Below are positions 60,316 to 64,000 of a DNA stretch of 64,000 nt, piece after piece (the first letter of the stretch is position 1; every line of letters begins with the position of its first letter). Under the pieces are notes generated by a model. That model saw only the letters and a list, made by a program, of their open reading frames with translations. It ran no database searches and was not told the DNA's origin. A program made the translations under genes and the position numbers. The stretch lies in NCBI RefSeq assembly GCF_900113615.1, contig NZ_FOPZ01000019.1:1-64000 (forward strand), in the 5' to 3' direction. The DNA comes from Halorubrum aquaticum (lineage in GTDB: Archaea; Halobacteriota; Halobacteria; Halobacteriales; Haloferacaceae).

Positions 60316-63090
60316 TCACATGAACGAGCCGAGGCCGGTCTGCTCCTGGCCGGTCTTGACCTCCTCCCAGGAGGTGCCGAGCGCCTCGATGACCCGCTCG
60401 ATCGGGCCCTTCAGCGTCTTCTCGAGCATTTTCTCCCAGTCGACCTCGAACTCCTCGGGGATCTGGTCGGCGTACTCGAAACAGATCACGTCCGGGTCGC
60501 GTTTGAACTCGCCGTAGAGCCCGTTCCGCTGGGGATCGAGTCCCTTCTCGGACTCCATCCGCTCCCAGAAGTCGGGGTGGACCTTCTTCACGTAGAGCCG
60601 CTTGGGTTTCGAGCCCCTCGCGAAGTTCGTCCCGAGCAGCTCGTTGGCGTACTGCGCGCCCCTGACCTGCGCGGTCGGCGTCTCGTAGGCGTCGAGCCGC
60701 TTGCCGATCCCGCCGGGGATCCCGACCTCCTCGACGTCGACGTTGCCCGCGAGGAAGTCGTCGATGACCTCAGAGAGGTACGTCGTGATCGCCTCGAGGT
60801 CCTCGTCGATGTCGTCGCCGGTGACGATCGTCTCGATGACGTGCTGTTGGACCTCCTTCGTGACCCCCGCGATGTCCGAGCGCTTGTACTCGAAGCCGGT
60901 GATGTCGATGTCGTCGACGTCCTTCCCCTCCTTCCAGATGATGTGACCCGCGTAGCGCTTCTTCTTGCCCGCCTGGAAGAACCGTCGATAGAGCTTCTCG
61001 AACTCGATCTCGAAGCGGTGGTCGTCGGCGTTCAACTCCTCGCGCGCGAAGTCGTCGTAGCGGTCGTTGATGTGTTCCGCTATCTCGAAGGAGCTCTCGA
61101 TCGCCTTCTCCTTCGAGAGATCGCCGAGCGACAGCATGACGCTGTCAGTGTCTCCATATGTGACTTCCCTATCAAGTTCGCCGGTCACGTCGGCCGTGAA
61201 GTCGATCACCTCGCGGTTGGTCGAGGTGACGCCGGCGCTCATCTCTCGGTCGTACAGGCGGAACCGGTCCCACCCGAAAACGCCGTATAGACTGTTCATC
61301 AGGACCTTGACGGCTCCCTGCTGTCGGTCGTACTGTTCGTACGCCTCGGTCCCTGGATCGTGCTCGTTCCGGAGCGCCTTCTTCTCCTCGCGCTCGTCGA
61401 GGAGTTCGTTCACCATCTCCCGGATGATCCCGTCGGGTTCCTTCCGGAAGTGGACGCCCGTGGGAGTCCGATACGTCTCGCCGTCGTACGCCTCGGGATC
61501 GACCTTCGTCTCCGGCGACGCGTTGATCGTCACCATCGACATGGGGTAGAGGCTCTTCAGGTCGAGCACGCTCACCATCTCGCGGACGCCGGAGATGGGG
61601 TCGAACACCGCCCCGCCCTCGAACTCCTCGGCCTCCTGTTGGCCCTTCGAGGGGAGCGCGAAGTTGCCGTACGCCATGTGGAGCACGTACATGTCGACCG
61701 CGTCGCCCGGCGTCGTCGCGTCCTCGAGCTTACAGCCGACGATCTTCCGGGCGTCGTCCCAGAAGGCGATCACGTCCTGCGTCCGGTCGATCTCGACGCA
61801 CAGTTCCACGTCGCGGATGCTGTACTCGAGCAGGCGCTCCGGGTCCTGCTCCCAGAGGTCGCCGATGTCGCCGGCGTACCGCTCCTTGCCGACGCCGAGT
61901 TCGCGCTCGCCCACGGCGTCGAGCCGGTACGACTCCAGCTCCGTGAACATCGTGCGCTTGTAGGCGTACAGGAGGTCGAAGACGACCCGTCCCTTGACGT
62001 CGGGGCCGCCCCAGCCCGAGCGCCACACCTCGCCGATGCGCGAGAGCCGGTCGGGCGAGAGGCCGACCTCGACGTCGTCCCGTTCGTCGAGTACCTCCAT
62101 GCGGTCGAGCAGATAGGGGGCGTCGAAGTCCTCGAAGTTCCACCCGGTCATGAGATCCGCGTCCGTCCCGTCGATGTAGTCCACGAACGCGTCGAGCATC
62201 CCGGCCTCCGTGTCGAAGACGCGGACCTCGAAATCGAGCTCCCCGTCCTCGACGATGCCCTCGTAGTCGGGGAGTTCCGACGGCGGCGGCACCTCCGCTT
62301 CGGGCGCGTCGTACAGCCAGACGACGTACTCGTCGTCGTAGGAGTCGTGGCTCGTGAGACAGATGATCGGCTCCTCGCCGTCCTCGGGGAAGCCGCGGCG
62401 GTCGTCGACCTCGATGTCGAAGGTGTTCACTCGCATCTCCGCGTCGACGTCGGCGGGCTCGAGGTGACCCTCGTGTACCTGGATCGTTCCCTCGCCGTCG
62501 TCGAGCCGGCGCTCCTCGACGCGAAGCCCGCCGTTGAGCCCGTTGTCGATCAGAAAGCGGTTCGGAAAGAGGATGTCCGCCTCGAAGGTGGTCTCGAAGT
62601 CGTCGCGAATGTTTCCCACGTCGCGGGGCGTGCGCGTGACGATCCGGGTCAGCGGCTCGCCGCGAATGCTCTCGTAGGGCTCGCCGTCCGGCCCTTCCTC
62701 GCGGGTACCGATGACCACGTCGTACGCCTCGACGGGGTCGCGATCGAGCTCGGCCGTGGGGACGTAGAAGTACGGCTCGACGCCGAGCACGCGGAGGTGT
62801 TCCGGAACGTCCTCGCCGTCGGGGTTCGCTCGGCGTCCGAACACGTGGACGACGGGGTACTCGTCGCTGCCGTACCCCTCGACCGCGTAGTCGATCTGGG
62901 TGATCATCAGCTCGACGGTCCCCGTCGATTCCGGGAACTTCGTCTCGTCGACGTCGACGACGTCGCTGACGCGTCCGTGTCCGCCGCCCGCGACGACCCG
63001 CGCCTCCTCCGCGGCGAGGTCGTCGCGGGCGTCGTCGCCTCCGCCCGATCCGGCGGGCGACGAGAAGTCCGAGAGCCCCGACTGAGTCAT
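60316..63090 (-). CDS. polB: Family B DNA polymerase
   Basis: A 924-residue replicative polymerase with proofreading. Exonuclease motif I is NTFDIEVDD, Exo II includes MTGWNFEDFDAPYL, and the polymerase motifs are DLKSLYPMSM (motif A), NSLYGVFGWDR (motif B) and YGDTDSVML (motif C). The N-terminal 60 residues are acidic and low-complexity. It ends GLGSFM. No intein interrupts it, unlike PolB of several haloarchaea. The ATG at 63090 is chosen because longer in-frame starts read through intergenic DNA. It lies about 15 kb from the origin. Confidence 0.96.
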   Translation of the reverse strand: MTQSGLSDFSSPAGSGGGDDARDDLAAEEARVVAGGGHGRVSDVVDVDETKFPESTGTVELMITQIDYAVEGYGSDEYPVVHVFGRRANPDGEDVPEHLRVLGVEPYFYVPTAELDRDPVEAYDVVIGTREEGPDGEPYESIRGEPLTRIVTRTPRDVGNIRDDFETTFEADILFPNRFLIDNGLNGGLRVEERRLDDGEGTIQVHEGHLEPADVDAEMRVNTFDIEVDDRRGFPEDGEEPIICLTSHDSYDDEYVVWLYDAPEAEVPPPSELPDYEGIVEDGELDFEVRVFDTEAGMLDAFVDYIDGTDADLMTGWNFEDFDAPYLLDRMEVLDERDDVEVGLSPDRLSRIGEVWRSGWGGPDVKGRVVFDLLYAYKRTMFTELESYRLDAVGERELGVGKERYAGDIGDLWEQDPERLLEYSIRDVELCVEIDRTQDVIAFWDDARKIVGCKLEDATTPGDAVDMYVLHMAYGNFALPSKGQQEAEEFEGGAVFDPISGVREMVSVLDLKSLYPMSMVTINASPETKVDPEAYDGETYRTPTGVHFRKEPDGIIREMVNELLDEREEKKALRNEHDPGTEAYEQYDRQQGAVKVLMNSLYGVFGWDRFRLYDREMSAGVTSTNREVIDFTADVTGELDREVTYGDTDSVMLSLGDLSKEKAIESSFEIAEHINDRYDDFAREELNADDHRFEIEFEKLYRRFFQAGKKKRYAGHIIWKEGKDVDDIDITGFEYKRSDIAGVTKEVQQHVIETIVTGDDIDEDLEAITTYLSEVIDDFLAGNVDVEEVGIPGGIGKRLDAYETPTAQVRGAQYANELLGTNFARGSKPKRLYVKKVHPDFWERMESEKGLDPQRNGLYGEFKRDPDVICFEYADQIPEEFEVDWEKMLEKTLKGPIERVIEALGTSWEEVKTGQEQTGLGSFM

Positions 63091-63258
63091 ACGCTCCGTT
63101 CGGCGTACCCGGCTAAAAGACCGGCGTTCGTCCCCGGGGGCCGTCGCTCGGGCCGCCCCGGTCGTCCCGGTCCGCCACGCCCGAGCGGTGCCGTCCGGGG
63201 TCCGGCGAGACCCGCACCCACGGAAAAGCATATATCACGTAATGACTTACCACGGTCC

Positions 63259-63432
63259 ATGCCCTCGAACCCGCTTCGGGACGACGGGACGCACCGCTCG
63301 GGCGACCACGACGCGGCCGACGCCGAGGTGGAGGTGTACGAGGACGACGGCAACGTGGTGCTCTTCGAGGCGGAGAACCCGCTCGCGTGGGTCGAGGCCA
63401 GCCGAACGGTTCGACTCGCCGACGCGGCCTGA
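63259..63432 (+). CDS. Small acidic haloarchaeal protein
   Basis: A 57-residue protein, MPSNPLRDDGTHRSG..., with a conserved centre VEVYEDDGNVVLFEAENPLAWVEASRTVRL. It looks like a small beta protein of a haloarchaea-only family (DUF7331-like, from memory). TATA-like ATATATCACG lies about 28 nt before the ATG, so a leaderless transcript is likely. Divergent from polB. Function unknown. Confidence 0.75.
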   Translation: MPSNPLRDDGTHRSGDHDAADAEVEVYEDDGNVVLFEAENPLAWVEASRTVRLADAA

Positions 63433-63535
63433 ACGCGTTCTTTCACGCGTTCCGACCGTTCTTCAATACGTTCGACCGTTTCCCCAGCGACCGCCGGACA
63501 CAACCCCTTTGCCCCGCCGCTCCCTACCGGCGGAC

Positions 63536-64000
63536 GTGTTCCCCTTCGACGAGGACGACGAGGGCGAGGTCTCCTTCGGGGAGAGCTCCGACGCCGAGCG
63601 CGAGATGACGCCCGACATCCCGAAGGCCCCCTCGGTGAAGTCCTTCGACGACGACGGCGACTTCTCGGCCGCCGGCGACGTCGATAGCGACACCCTCCGT
63701 TCGTTCGTCGTCGCCGTGATCTACGCGAACGTCGCGGTCCTCCTCGTCGCGCTCGGCCCGCTCGTCTGGTTCTTCGAGGGGTGGAGCCGGATCGGGATCG
63801 CCCTGATCGTCGGGGGGATCCTCGCCGGGATCCGCACCTACCAGACGTACCGGGCATGGGACCGGTCGCGTGACGCGGACGGAGACGACGAGAGCGGCGA
63901 CGACGGGGAGATCGGGAGTCCCGACGCCGCCGCGGATCCGGTCGACGAAGCCACCGCCGACGAGGCCGCTGCCGCTGACGAGGCCGCTGCCGCTGACGAG
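63536..64000 (+). CDS. Haloarchaeal membrane protein, partial
   Basis: An open frame from GTG 63536 that runs off the window (at least 155 residues, no stop). The acidic N-terminus VFPFDEDDEGEVSFGES precedes two helices (SFVVAVIYANVAVLLVALGPLVWF and IGIALIVGGILAGIRTY), then an acidic tail starting an EAAAAD repeat (about 145 on). Unrecognised family, similar in layout to small haloarchaeal two-helix proteins. The true end and length cannot be seen. Confidence 0.65.
   Translation, partial: MFPFDEDDEGEVSFGESSDAEREMTPDIPKAPSVKSFDDDGDFSAAGDVDSDTLRSFVVAVIYANVAVLLVALGPLVWFFEGWSRIGIALIVGGILAGIRTYQTYRAWDRSRDADGDDESGDDGEIGSPDAAADPVDEATADEAAAADEAAAADE

Noticed and set aside
60316-63090. Intein in PolB
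   Set aside because: Motifs A, B and C are uninterrupted and the length is normal; no Hint-domain sequence seen.
63091-63231. N-terminal extension of PolB up to 63231
   Set aside because: Reads through the divergent promoter region with a sequence unlike any polymerase; ATG 63090 fits the family.

Overview
The window is haloarchaeal chromosome, most like Halorubrum and relatives. Evidence: very high GC, acidic proteins with Asp/Glu-rich tails, archaeal information-processing genes (eIF2gamma, Spt4, aRF1, PolB, PolD small subunit, Orc1/Cdc6), leaderless starts about 25-30 nt after TATA-like boxes, and families known only from haloarchaea. No rRNA, tRNA, CRISPR array, transposase or integrase was recognised. 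The genus is inference.

Layout. 0.5-4.3 kb: a small haloarchaeal protein, a DoxX-like membrane protein, glucose-6-phosphate isomerase and a CPBP protease. 4.4-5.4 kb: two inverted hairpin-rich repeats around a small membrane ORF. 5.4-9.9 kb: NurA-type nuclease, chemotaxis transducer and two small conserved genes. 9.9-14.1 kb: a ModE/TOBE regulator, a HalX response regulator and a tungstate-type ABC transporter. 14.3-24.5 kb: NOG1-type GTPase, FNT channel fused to Usp domains, DUF389 protein, ThrB, an arginine-deiminase-family protein, PdxS, MobA and a J-domain protein. 24.7-31.1 kb: mutS-mutL and the PolD small subunit. 31.3-38.3 kb: mixed housekeeping and hypothetical genes. 38.5-45.9 kb: the conserved archaeal translation/transcription cluster (eIF2gamma, PIN protein, Rpo7, Spt4, dephospho-CoA kinase, S24e, Kae1-Bud32), then signal peptidase.

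45.9-50.4 kb is a replication origin of the oriC1 type. orc1/cdc6 points left and the oapA-oapB-oapC trio points right. Between them are three origin recognition boxes and an AT-rich stretch. ArgS, aRF1, a DtxR-type regulator, a ferritin-like protein, an aminotransferase, the sufC-sufB-sufD operon and PolB fill the right end.

The most unusual signal is a dispersed, non-coding hairpin-array element. There are four near-complete copies (about 4.4, 5.2, 21.8 and 37.5 kb) and two truncated copies (about 0.2 and 52.5 kb). The two conserved blocks pair with each other through TCAAAG-GGG-CAGTCGC and GYGRCTG-GGG-CTTTGR, with G.U-compatible and compensatory changes, and enclose a variable string of short perfect hairpins. 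One 43-bp two-hairpin cassette is inverted and relocated between two copies. I recognise no described family for it. Second in interest is an ORB-like sequence inside the PolD small-subunit gene, 18 kb from the origin.
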